Shown here: piece after piece, positions 18,746 to 26,824 of the stretch | Layout: every line of letters starts with the position of its first letter | Numbering within the stretch: position 1 is the stretch's first letter | Origin: an uncultured Roseobacter sp. | GTDB lineage: Bacteria; Pseudomonadota; Alphaproteobacteria; Rhodobacterales; Rhodobacteraceae | Direction: 5' to 3' | NCBI RefSeq assembly: GCF_947491795.1 | Contig: NZ_CANLKW010000009.1 | Span: 1-64,000, forward strand | DNA: 64,000 nt | The notes under the pieces: generated by a model | Database searches by the model: none | Told to the model about the DNA's origin: nothing | What the model saw: the letters and a program-made list of their open reading frames with translations, nothing else | Position numbers and translations under genes: made by a program

Positions 18746-18849
18746 TTTTTCTTCCTCTTGAATATGCTCGCCTTCGCGATGGCATGGTTGCTGGGCACTG
18801 GCATTGAGTGCTTCGATTGTCGTCAAGTCTTAATACGGAGGATCAATGG

Positions 18850-19443
18850 GTGACTGTATTTTTTCACGGTAATTTTGGATTGAACAGAGAGCGCATGTCT
18901 CGTATCTTGGCTAACGCACTCAAACAGCCAACGCTTCGCGACAAAGAGCTTGCAGAGCCCTTCAGATACGGCGCGCCATTTGCTTCCGCGTATCGTTCAT
19001 GGCTGCATAAATCTGGTGTCATTGAGCTAAGATTTCCGATTGTTTTGACACGCTTTGGAGAGGTTCTTCGCGAGAAGGACCCTGAGTTCCGCAAGGTGCC
19101 TACGCTTTGGTTCATTCACCAACAGTTGACAGCGGATCCCGAACGCGCTGAGGCATGGCATTTTTTCATGGGCGAGTTTCGATCTATGTGGACCCAGTTT
19201 TCGGTTGCTGACCTGCGAAACGGATTGGTTATGAAGCTTAGCGCGCATGATGCAAAACACTTTGGACCTCAAAGCATGATGATACCGGTCATCGTACGTA
19301 AGCTTCTGGAATGCTATACATCCGATGCAGGGCTGGGGCCTCTAGGATTGCTCGAATGTCATTCGGACGAAACTTATGAGTTCTCGAAAAAAGAAGCAGA
19401 CAAAGCGCTGTCAACACCCCAGAGCTTAGCTGAGGCATATTAA
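18850..19443 (+). CDS. DUF4007-family protein
   Basis: About 197 residues from a GTG start with GGAGG 8 bases ahead; the in-frame GTG at 18808 lacks a ribosome site. The pattern FHGNFGLNRERM, FRYGAPFASAYRSWLHKSGVIE, LTRFGEVLREKDPEF, TLWFIHQQLTADPERAEAWHFFMGEF matches the DUF4007 layout (an FxGHxTF-like start, a GVGKNMV-like region, LGxxxxxKDPxLE and TLWLLH). From memory DUF4007 genes occur next to DndC-like PAPS reductase genes, so it probably belongs to the phosphorothioation island. The function is unknown. The 104 bases before it form a divergent promoter region with the methyltransferase gene. Confidence 0.72.
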   Translation: MTVFFHGNFGLNRERMSRILANALKQPTLRDKELAEPFRYGAPFASAYRSWLHKSGVIELRFPIVLTRFGEVLREKDPEFRKVPTLWFIHQQLTADPERAEAWHFFMGEFRSMWTQFSVADLRNGLVMKLSAHDAKHFGPQSMMIPVIVRKLLECYTSDAGLGPLGLLECHSDETYEFSKKEADKALSTPQSLAEAY

Positions 19444-19554
19444 ACAATAGCAGGCCATGCTCACCACTTTGCCATCCGCAGAAAGCTTGACAACATTCGT
19501 ACGAAAAACTCAATCGTGAAAAAAGAATCTCCGAAATTTTGCAGTTTGGTTTAA

Positions 19555-20541
19555 TCAGCGTGTCCCAACAACCAGGACCTCTGAGACGCCGCGTTTACCG
19601 CTGTCGCGTCCTAGCTGAACAATGACATCTATCGACCGTCGGATGTAGCTCTGTACCTCGGCGAAGGTTAAAGGTGTCCCGGCCTGCAAGACCATGATCG
19701 CCAACCGGTCTATCGCAAGCTCAGCGGTTTCGGCGTGGATTGTTGTCACCGATCCGCCGTGACCCGTGTTGATGGCTTCCAGATATGTCAGCGCTTCAGC
19801 ACCGCGCAACTCGCCCACAACGATGCGGTCCGGGCGCATGCGCAAACTCGCCTGTAGCAGAGCATTTGTTGACCGCTGCGATGTCGGAACGCGTTCAGCC
19901 AGCAGGCAAACGGTGTTTGGCTGACCAGGGAAAAGCTCGAAGGCGTCTTCAATGGTGATGAGCCTCTCGTCGTCCGGAACCGATTTCAGCAGATGCCTTG
20001 CGAAGGTGGTTTTGCCGGTGGACGTCCCACCGCTGACCAAAAGATTCAAACGATGGCGGACGAGCGACGACAAGGCTCTGGAGAGGTCGCTCTTTGCAAT
20101 TTCCTCGACTTCTGAGAGCCTCGATTGCCGCCGGTCATCGAGCGAGACCGGCTTCCCGAACAGATACTCAGGATCGAAGGTTGTCTGGCCACCAACGCCA
20201 AATAGTCGAATGGAGATCGCAGCACCGTGTTCTACCGCGGGTGGCACAACAACCTGGATGCGTAGCGGGCGCTCAAGGTAGTCGATCTTACCTGAAACCA
20301 AAGGCGACTTCTGCGACACGCGCGCGCGCGCATCACCAACCAATGTGGCAGCCAGATTTGCTGCTGCGGCCACCTCGACAGTGCGGTCAATTTTCTCCAT
20401 GGCGTGGGCACCTTGGCGTTCGATCCAGACATTACCATCCGGGTTGATCGCCAACTCAATGATGTCGTCCCGCAGGATCAAATCGCGATAGGGTTCTAGG
20501 TATTGCTCGAGATACGAGGAGGGGAGGGACGCTTCGCTCAA
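19555..20541 (-). CDS. virB11: Type IV secretion ATPase VirB11
   Basis: 328 residues. Hexameric traffic ATPase at the inner-membrane base of the conjugation channel. Walker A GGTSTGKTTFARHLL (about residues 171-185), Asp box LITIEDAFELF, Walker B region RPDRIVVGELRGAEAL and the His box TGHGGSVTTIHA are all intact. It is the last gene of the virB operon, its start overlapping virB10 by ATGA. About 110 bases with no visible gene separate it from the DUF4007 gene. Confidence 0.93.
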   Translation of the reverse strand: MSEASLPSSYLEQYLEPYRDLILRDDIIELAINPDGNVWIERQGAHAMEKIDRTVEVAAAANLAATLVGDARARVSQKSPLVSGKIDYLERPLRIQVVVPPAVEHGAAISIRLFGVGGQTTFDPEYLFGKPVSLDDRRQSRLSEVEEIAKSDLSRALSSLVRHRLNLLVSGGTSTGKTTFARHLLKSVPDDERLITIEDAFELFPGQPNTVCLLAERVPTSQRSTNALLQASLRMRPDRIVVGELRGAEALTYLEAINTGHGGSVTTIHAETAELAIDRLAIMVLQAGTPLTFAEVQSYIRRSIDVIVQLGRDSGKRGVSEVLVVGTR

Positions 20542-21959
20542 TAGATCACGATGTCCCTATCGACCAGTACGGTTACCATGGCCCCCTGGTCGACGTAGAT
20601 GGTTGGCGAGATCGAGACCTGATCGGCGATCACCGAACTTGTCGCGTCTTCGAGATCACTGCCGACCTCCTCCAGAACCTCGCGGGTCACTTCGTCTTCC
20701 GTGGAATTGGCGGCGACTGCGGGGGCCGCGCCGATAATCGATATCAGAGCAGCTCCTCCAAAGCGTTCGTCGAACTTCGTATCCACCAAACCGGTCAGGC
20801 CAGAGCGTCCGAGTCGATCACCCCCGACTGAGGCGATCTGCATGGATGTACCGTCCGGCGTGAGGACGCGCGTCCATAGAATGAGGATGCGCTTCTGGTT
20901 CACTTCCACACCAGATCGATATTGCCCGAACAATCGCGAGCCTCGCGGGAGCAGTACTGCGTCGCCGGAAAACGCATAGACAGGTTCCGCGACGACCGCG
21001 ACAACGTTTCCGGGCAGATCACTGTTGATGGCCGTTTGCAGTGCCGCCTGTATGACGGACCCTTGCGCGAGAGTGCGTTCGGGTCGCTCCATCTGCGCCG
21101 CCTCATCGATTTCAAGCGGCCGCGCCGCGCCTCTGAGATAGGCTTCGTTTTCATTCAGTGGGATATCTGCGCCTGGTGCGCCGTTCTGCAGGCCGCTGGC
21201 GTTTGGTGCCGTGACCGATGATCCTGTCGAATAGACCACGGCAGGAGACTGGATCTGGGCCCTCAATAGTTGTTCGGCCTGCTGTTCGGCCTCGCGGCGC
21301 TTTTGTTCCTCTTCCTGTCTGCGACGTTCCTCGAGAAGCTGTTGGTCGCGGATCAGGGCGTCATTGGCGCGTTCCCCTTCAAGGGCTTCGCGTTGCGCGC
21401 GTTCCGCCTCCAGAAGACTCTGAAGAGAGTTCAGCCGGGTCTCGCTGTCGCGTTCTAGGGCCGCGAGTTGTTCATCTCGCTCCGCGACAGCGGCTTCGAG
21501 GGCTTGTGCTTGATCTGCGAAAGCACTGCGCAGTTCGGTAACGGCTGACTGAATCTCGGCGTTTCGCTCGGCTTGAGTAACGGCGAGTGCTTCACGAAGC
21601 TCAGCCAGTTCGGCGAGGATATCTACGCTTGGCTCAGCCGCGGGCGGGATCGGCTCGGGGGCCTCAAGGGCTTCTTCCACAGCGATAAGGGCATCGTTCA
21701 CGCGCTGGTCCGCTTCATCGGCAGGAAATTCCAGCCGACCACCATTTGAGAGACCGTCATTCTGAAACGGCTCGACATCCGAAGTCTCTAGTTGGTCTGG
21801 ATCCGCTTGCCAGTCAGTCGCCAGGAAATACGCAACGCCCGCACTGCCGAGGCCGAGAGCGAGCGCCAGGGCAGTGACACCGAATCCCGATCTGGGTTTG
21901 GAGCGTTTTGCCTTGCTGAATGTATCCAGCCGGTTCTTCAGGTTGGGATCATCCGACAT
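20538..21959 (-). CDS. virB10: Type IV secretion protein VirB10
   Basis: 473 residues. Spans the envelope and links inner-membrane energy to the outer-membrane pore. One N-terminal membrane segment (GFGVTALALALGLGSAGVAYFLA, about 25-47), a long proline- and glutamate-rich linker with a coiled coil (about 110-225), and the conserved C-terminal barrel (GSVIQAALQTAINSDLPGNVVAVVAEPVY, then LLPRGSRLFGQYRS). It lies three bases downstream of the virB9 stop. Confidence 0.93.
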   Translation of the reverse strand: MSDDPNLKNRLDTFSKAKRSKPRSGFGVTALALALGLGSAGVAYFLATDWQADPDQLETSDVEPFQNDGLSNGGRLEFPADEADQRVNDALIAVEEALEAPEPIPPAAEPSVDILAELAELREALAVTQAERNAEIQSAVTELRSAFADQAQALEAAVAERDEQLAALERDSETRLNSLQSLLEAERAQREALEGERANDALIRDQQLLEERRRQEEEQKRREAEQQAEQLLRAQIQSPAVVYSTGSSVTAPNASGLQNGAPGADIPLNENEAYLRGAARPLEIDEAAQMERPERTLAQGSVIQAALQTAINSDLPGNVVAVVAEPVYAFSGDAVLLPRGSRLFGQYRSGVEVNQKRILILWTRVLTPDGTSMQIASVGGDRLGRSGLTGLVDTKFDERFGGAALISIIGAAPAVAANSTEDEVTREVLEEVGSDLEDATSSVIADQVSISPTIYVDQGAMVTVLVDRDIVIY

Positions 21960-21962
21960 GGC

Positions 21963-22697
21963 TCAGTTGCTCACGTATATCGCGGAGGTGTCTCGGTAGA
22001 TGCAGAGCGCTTCTTCACCCAGCCGCAGTGTCCAGAAGTCGTTGACACCGGAGACGCGGACGGTGTTGCCGTTCTGGGTCCAATTGACCGTGCGCTCGCG
22101 ACCGCGGTTGTCAGCCTTGAAGATCGCGGGTTGCCGTCCACTTTCGGGAAAACTGAAGTAGGTAAACCGACCGTCGTCATAGACCGTGGCCGGGCGAAAG
22201 TCGCCTTCGCCGGCGATCTTGTAGTTGTAGTTGCGCGGCGCCTCGAACCCTTTGGGCTGTGCGTTCGTCAGTGTGGCAAGGCGCTCTTCGCCCGGGTAGC
22301 GAAACCGCACTTCGAAGAACATGCCCGTGCGACCTGGAATCGAGCCTTCCCGGAGATGGAATGCATAGCTGCGACGGTTGGTGATCACGGTCATGTTGGT
22401 CGAAGCATTTTGGACATGCGGCTTGATCGTCAGCACATTGCCAAGCTCGGGAATTGGATCGACCTGAAAGCTTTCGGTGTCTCCCACGATTACAGCCTCG
22501 AACCGCTCCCCGTCTCCAAACTGGATCGTGGTCGAGTGCCGCAGATCCGTCTCGATACGGAACACCTGCTGCTCGTCGTAGACCGCATATCGTATGCGGA
22601 TATCTTTCGGCCCACCCTGAGGCGTCGCTTCCGAAAGCACTTGAGAAGGTGCAAGAGCCAAAAGCAAACAGGGCAGGGCGGTGCGCAGCTTCATCAC
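21963..22697 (-). CDS. virB9: Type IV secretion protein VirB9
   Basis: 244 residues with a Sec signal peptide (LRTALPCLLLALAPSQVLSEA). Outer-membrane-ring component of the core complex. Recognised by the N-terminal RIRYAVYDEQQVFRI, the TIKPHVQNASTNMTVITNRRSYAFHL block and the C-terminal GxxxTxFxFP-like region FTYFSFPESGRQPAIF. A second in-frame ATG three bases inside could be the real start. Adjacent to virB8 with no gap. Confidence 0.92.
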   Translation of the reverse strand: MMKLRTALPCLLLALAPSQVLSEATPQGGPKDIRIRYAVYDEQQVFRIETDLRHSTTIQFGDGERFEAVIVGDTESFQVDPIPELGNVLTIKPHVQNASTNMTVITNRRSYAFHLREGSIPGRTGMFFEVRFRYPGEERLATLTNAQPKGFEAPRNYNYKIAGEGDFRPATVYDDGRFTYFSFPESGRQPAIFKADNRGRERTVNWTQNGNTVRVSGVNDFWTLRLGEEALCIYRDTSAIYVSN

Positions 22698-23363
22698 TCA
22701 GTTCTCCAACGTTTCGGCGTCGACACGATAAGACGTGACGACAAACCCGAGCGGGTTGGCCCAGACCTGCTGCAACCGCTGACGGGTTTCCGGGCGAAAC
22801 TCGTAGCGCAGCGTAGCGACGTAGGGCCGTGTCACAGTCCTGTTGTCACGGGGTTTTCGAAGCGTTTTCGTGAACCGCACCTGCGCCACCCCGGGTTCGA
22901 CCTGGTTCACAGACCGGATGACCACATCGATTTTCGCGTCCCGTCCATAGACTGAGATCGGATAGTCAGGATTGGTTGAAGACCAAAGATCGCGAAGCGT
23001 GCGTGCGGCGTCTTCGTCGGATCTTTGCAGGACCGAATTGATCCGTTCTTCACCGTCGGTCAGGTCGTAGGTTTCGCGATCATCCACGTAGGCGACCAGA
23101 TTAGCCTGAATGATCGCATCACTTTCGTCGAGGCTGAGCGCCTCGACAGCGGCAACACGGTCCATTTCGCCGGTTTCCTTGTCGACGACGACCACGAAGG
23201 TCTCGACCGTCTTGAGCGGGAACAAAGCAACGGCTCCCACGAAACCGACCAAACCGATGATCACACCAGCAGCGGCGACAAAGTAGGCAAAACGCTCGCG
23301 CCTGCGTGGCCCAAAGATGAAGTCGGCCTCGAAAGCGTCCTGATCGAACTCCGCGCGGGTCAT
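22698..23363 (-). CDS. virB8: Type IV secretion protein VirB8
   Basis: 221 residues. Bitopic inner-membrane assembly factor: cytoplasmic N-terminus, one membrane segment (YFVAAAGVIIGLVGFVGAVALFPL, about 27-50), then the periplasmic NTF2-like domain with the family pattern VVDKETGEMDRV, ETYDLTDGEE and PYVATLRYEF. The start overlaps virB6 by ATGA. Confidence 0.92.
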   Translation of the reverse strand: MTRAEFDQDAFEADFIFGPRRRERFAYFVAAAGVIIGLVGFVGAVALFPLKTVETFVVVVDKETGEMDRVAAVEALSLDESDAIIQANLVAYVDDRETYDLTDGEERINSVLQRSDEDAARTLRDLWSSTNPDYPISVYGRDAKIDVVIRSVNQVEPGVAQVRFTKTLRKPRDNRTVTRPYVATLRYEFRPETRQRLQQVWANPLGFVVTSYRVDAETLEN

Positions 23364-24373
23364 GTCTTGCGAAAGGATTTTGTCAGCGCGAGCGCGGCTG
23401 CAGGCGTCCGGCGGATCAATTCGTTGCTCTTCGTGGCCGCACCGCTCACTTCGCGTCGTAGCTCGTACGGCGTTCTGCCGGTCAAGATGCGTCCTGCACC
23501 ACCCGCGCCATACTCTCCAGCGTTGACTACGCCGCGTCGCGCCAATCCCGTCAGGCCGATCGCATTCGAGGCGATGCCCATGACACCTGTGAGGTTGGAT
23601 GCGATGAACGGGACGGCGGCCATCACGCCAGCTGAAAGGAGCAAGATCACGAGGAACGGCAGGATCAGGCTGACCGTTTCGACGTTGTCCGGGTCGGCGG
23701 AGGCGTCGCCAATAGACTCAGCGATGGCGACGATGATCCCGGCGGCTCCGGCAGCGGCCACAGGCATCAAGGCATAGCCGATGGTTGCCCGTGTCCAGGC
23801 TTCGAAAAGCGATTGGGTCGGTTTGAAGAGCGACGTCAGGATCATGAACGGCGCGATGACGATCATCAGTGTGAAAACGATACGCGCGTAGGCGATGATC
23901 CCGGCGGTGACGGCTGCGAAGATGGCGGACAGAACGAAGAAAATCGCCCCGAGCACTGCGCCAAACACCCAGCCCGCACGGTCGCCGATGGCGTCACCAT
24001 AGGCGGTGATCCGGTTCACCATGCTGTCGAGGCTTTCGTAGACTCCGGTTTCATCACCAGTGGCTGTCAAGGCAAGAATACGAGATCCGATTGCCTCTGG
24101 GACGTCCGAAACGATCCGGTAGATAACTTCAAAGTTTTCCCAACTCTGAGCGAAGATTCCAATCAAAGATATTTTCAATCCGAATGCGAATGCGCTGCCA
24201 AAAGTCATAGGGCGCAACTGCGTGACAACACTTATGCCAAGAATGATGAGAAGGAGCACAGAGCCAACGCCAAGCACGTCTCCGACTTGCCCGGCAGCCT
24301 CCACAAAACCGGCTTCAGCGACGGAATCGATTGCGTCATCGACCTGCTCAAGGATGTCTGTGATGATTCCCAT
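23360..24373 (-). CDS. virB6: Type IV secretion inner-membrane protein VirB6/TrbL
   Basis: 337 residues with five or more hydrophobic segments (about residues 31-52, 61-78, 134-160, 163-182, 197-216, 232-255). Polytopic channel component of the inner membrane. The central AFMILTSLFKPTQSLFEAWTRATIGYALMPV stretch is typical of VirB6. The polar C-terminal tail is cytoplasmic or periplasmic. Directly follows the 131-aa gene with no gap. Confidence 0.88.
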   Translation of the reverse strand: MGIITDILEQVDDAIDSVAEAGFVEAAGQVGDVLGVGSVLLLIILGISVVTQLRPMTFGSAFAFGLKISLIGIFAQSWENFEVIYRIVSDVPEAIGSRILALTATGDETGVYESLDSMVNRITAYGDAIGDRAGWVFGAVLGAIFFVLSAIFAAVTAGIIAYARIVFTLMIVIAPFMILTSLFKPTQSLFEAWTRATIGYALMPVAAAGAAGIIVAIAESIGDASADPDNVETVSLILPFLVILLLSAGVMAAVPFIASNLTGVMGIASNAIGLTGLARRGVVNAGEYGAGGAGRILTGRTPYELRREVSGAATKSNELIRRTPAAALALTKSFRKT

Positions 24374-24769
24374 TCAGTTACCGCAAATGTCGAGGAACTC
24401 CGCTTCCAGGCCATCGGCCTGGCTCCGCAGGTCGATCACATCGAAAGGCAGCTTTGGATTGTCTGAGGTCACATATTGTTTGGAAATGCGGACGACGAGT
24501 GACCAATCAATTTCGTTGAAGGGGCATCCACAAACATCAGATTGAATTGCCGTCTGGTATGCGTCGATGCGCAAGATCTCGCGATAACCATTCCTGACAT
24601 AGGCAAACGAATCCAATTCTTTTGGCGGTCGCGGGGCCTTGCATTCTGTTTGGTCTTCGGTCGGTTGCGCCATGGTTTCGAACCCACCTTGGGAGGTTTG
24701 AGCGCTCAGCGTCAGCGGCAAGCAGACCAGCGCAAGCGCGGTCAGGGAAACGGGGCCCACTCGGATCAT
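24374..24769 (-). CDS. Secreted hypothetical protein of the virB operon
   Basis: 131 residues with a Sec signal peptide (VGPVSLTALALVCLPLTLSA). The mature part has four cysteines (ECKAP, VCGCP, DICGN), suggesting periplasmic disulfides. No family recognised. It lies between virB5 and virB6 where some systems have an entry-exclusion or accessory gene (eex), but it has no lipobox and nothing else proves that role. Confidence 0.7.
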   Translation of the reverse strand: MIRVGPVSLTALALVCLPLTLSAQTSQGGFETMAQPTEDQTECKAPRPPKELDSFAYVRNGYREILRIDAYQTAIQSDVCGCPFNEIDWSLVVRISKQYVTSDNPKLPFDVIDLRSQADGLEAEFLDICGN

Positions 24770-25539
24770 TTTGGCACCTCCATAGAGCGGAATTTTCGCT
24801 CCTCGGCGAGGGTTGCGGCATCAACAACACCCAACTGCCCGCCATTGACGCCGGCGGCGGCTTCCAGACGCCAGATCTGGGTGAGGATGATGCCGAGTTC
24901 GGCCGTCACGCGCGTGTTGAGATCGACCGCGGCTTTCAGACCGCCTTGGTCGTCGATCAGCCCCACCATGGTCTCAAGACGGCCAAGGCTTTCCCCGGCT
25001 TCGACATGGCTTTCCTGAGCGGCAACCGACAGCATCGCGCTGGACCCGGCTTGCGTCGCGATCCGATTGTCTGCGGGCTCACCGCTGGTCGCCAGGGATG
25101 TCAGGCGCGCTTGGGTGAACCCGCTGCCGGACAGAACCCGTTCAACGGCAGCATCCAGCTCCGCCCCCGGTCGAAAGCCGCTCAGGAAGTCACCGCTCGA
25201 AATGGCTTCAGCTGTCGCGAGTGGTGCTGTCAGCTTGCCACGGACCCTCTCGAACTCTTCGACGGTCGCAAAAAGCTGGCCCAATTCATTGCCATCGATG
25301 AGAGAGGCCAGTTGGCCCTCGAGGTTCAGAAGCTGGCTCAATTGCGTTTCCAACTCCTGCCGCATCGTCGCGAGCTGTTGCAGCTGGACATTCAGATCCT
25401 CTGCCATGTGTTCGAGCTGCAAGACCAATTGTCGAAGGTTTGAGTTGTCGAATGTCGGGACACCCTGGGCATCGGCTTGATCTGCGGGCGTGACGGCGAG
25501 AAGCGTGGCGAAGGCGGTGCCGAAGGTTTTTCCTTTCAT
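24766..25539 (-). CDS. virB5: Type IV secretion minor pilin VirB5
   Basis: 257 residues with a signal peptide (FGTAFATLLAVTPADQADA). Long helices follow (LRQLVLQLEHMAEDLNVQLQQLATMRQELETQLSQL), as in VirB5/TrbJ pilus-tip proteins. The first mature residues QGVPTFDN and the C-terminal helix are very like those of the next gene, which is a VirB5 scaffold with a transglycosylase insertion. Overlaps at both ends by 4 bases. Confidence 0.85.
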   Translation of the reverse strand: MKGKTFGTAFATLLAVTPADQADAQGVPTFDNSNLRQLVLQLEHMAEDLNVQLQQLATMRQELETQLSQLLNLEGQLASLIDGNELGQLFATVEEFERVRGKLTAPLATAEAISSGDFLSGFRPGAELDAAVERVLSGSGFTQARLTSLATSGEPADNRIATQAGSSAMLSVAAQESHVEAGESLGRLETMVGLIDDQGGLKAAVDLNTRVTAELGIILTQIWRLEAAAGVNGGQLGVVDAATLAEERKFRSMEVPK

Positions 25540-26642
25540 CGGATGACTCCCATGCGCATGAAGTCGCGCTCAGAGAGCCGGTCCGCGGCCAGATGTTGGC
25601 CATGGGCTGCCTCGCGCTGACGGTTGGCAGCCATCAGACGAACGCGAAGGTTGAGGATGCGGCCTATTTCGGCCTTGGCGTAAGTATTGAGTTCGAAGGC
25701 CCGCTTGATGTCCGGCGTCTCGTCGATCTGCCGGATGATCGAGGCGAGCCGATTGATGACTTGCTCGGTCGTGGCGTGGCTATCGGCGGCGTAGTAAACA
25801 CTGGCTTCTGAGATGCTGCTGTACTCCGCAAGCGCCAGGTCCGACGGCGAGAGCGTGCCGAGCGCATCCGCCCCACCAACAACGGCGAGATATTCGTTGT
25901 AGAACCGCGAGATATTCCTGACATATCCTTGGGTTTCGGCAAAGGGTGGCACGCCGCCATATTCATGGACCCGGCCAGGTCCGGCGTTATAGGCGGCAAG
26001 TGCATGCGGGATGTTTCCGAACGTGTTCAGCTGCGTCGTGATGTACCGCGCGCCGCCGCGGAGGTTGTCCATCACATCGTAGCGGTCGACGCCCATATCG
26101 GACGCTGTTCCCGGCATGAGCTGCGTCAGGCCATAGGCGCCCACGGGGCTTTGCGCGGTGACGCTGAACCGGCTTTCCTGTTTGATCAGCGCCTGGAAAA
26201 GGCAGCGCCACTGGGTGGCCGAAAGACCGGCCCGCCGCACTCCAGCCGCTCCGGCATATTCATCGGCCACCCGCACAATCATCATCTCGACGGTCTCGCG
26301 TCCCTCCCCGAAGAGGCGGCTGTCCATAGGGTGATTGGCGGCAACGGGGTAGACATCGCCCGCAGGGAAGTCCGCGTTTCCGTCCAGCGCGCGAATGTCG
26401 AGCCCTGGGCCGGTGAGTGCGGCTGACATCGCCTCCAGCACCCGAAGCTGATCGAATTGAACCGAGGAGAGCGTTTCGCCCGTGCCCAATTGGTCGCGCT
26501 GCGCCTCCATATCGTCCGCCAGTTTCGAGAGGATGGTGAAAAGCTGCCCAAGCCCTGCGTTGTCTTGCGTCGGCACACCTTGCGCATGGGCGAGGGGCGT
26601 CGAGCAGACCAGAATGGCAATGAGAGAGGCCGCTGGTTTCAT
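25536..26642 (-). CDS. Lytic transglycosylase inserted in a VirB5-like scaffold
   Basis: 368 residues with a signal peptide. The mature start QGVPTQDNAGLGQLFTILSKLADDMEAQ matches that of VirB5 next door. The middle (about residues 140-260) is an SLT domain: catalytic glutamate in LIKQESRFSVTAQSPVGAYGLTQLMPGTA, then AYNAGPGRVHEYGG. The end (ELNTYAKAEIGRILNLRVRLMAANRQ) resembles the VirB5 C-terminal helix. A second, stand-alone VirB1-like transglycosylase is encoded at 29767. Seen: both halves. Inferred: a pilus-tip protein that also opens peptidoglycan. Confidence 0.82.
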   Translation of the reverse strand: MKPAASLIAILVCSTPLAHAQGVPTQDNAGLGQLFTILSKLADDMEAQRDQLGTGETLSSVQFDQLRVLEAMSAALTGPGLDIRALDGNADFPAGDVYPVAANHPMDSRLFGEGRETVEMMIVRVADEYAGAAGVRRAGLSATQWRCLFQALIKQESRFSVTAQSPVGAYGLTQLMPGTASDMGVDRYDVMDNLRGGARYITTQLNTFGNIPHALAAYNAGPGRVHEYGGVPPFAETQGYVRNISRFYNEYLAVVGGADALGTLSPSDLALAEYSSISEASVYYAADSHATTEQVINRLASIIRQIDETPDIKRAFELNTYAKAEIGRILNLRVRLMAANRQREAAHGQHLAADRLSERDFMRMGVIR

Positions 26643-26824
26643 GGGCTGCGCCCGATCGCTTCGAAGTCGCAGTCCTTAGTGCCTTGCGCCGCAAAGGAGA
26701 AAACTTCTGTACTGGCTCTGCTCACGGCAGGCGCGCCGTCGCGGCCAAAACACGGTGAGGTGGCATCCGTATAGCGTTCACAGGCGGCAAGCATCGTCGC
26801 CAAAAAGATTAGAGCTAATCGCAT
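26639..26824 (-). CDS. Small lipoprotein, VirB7-like candidate
   Basis: 61 residues. A short signal and lipobox (LATMLAAC, cysteine at residue 15) make it a lipoprotein; two further cysteines (SPCFG, KDCDF) could form a disulfide. In the virB operon the expected small lipoprotein is VirB7, which pairs with VirB9; sequence similarity to known VirB7 is too weak to call. It overlaps the virB4 end by 10 bases and the next gene by 4. Confidence 0.65.
   Translation of the reverse strand: MRLALIFLATMLAACERYTDATSPCFGRDGAPAVSRASTEVFSFAAQGTKDCDFEAIGRSP

Noticed and set aside
21792..22955. 387-aa plus-strand open frame
   Set aside because: Antisense across virB10, virB9 and virB8; no family pattern.
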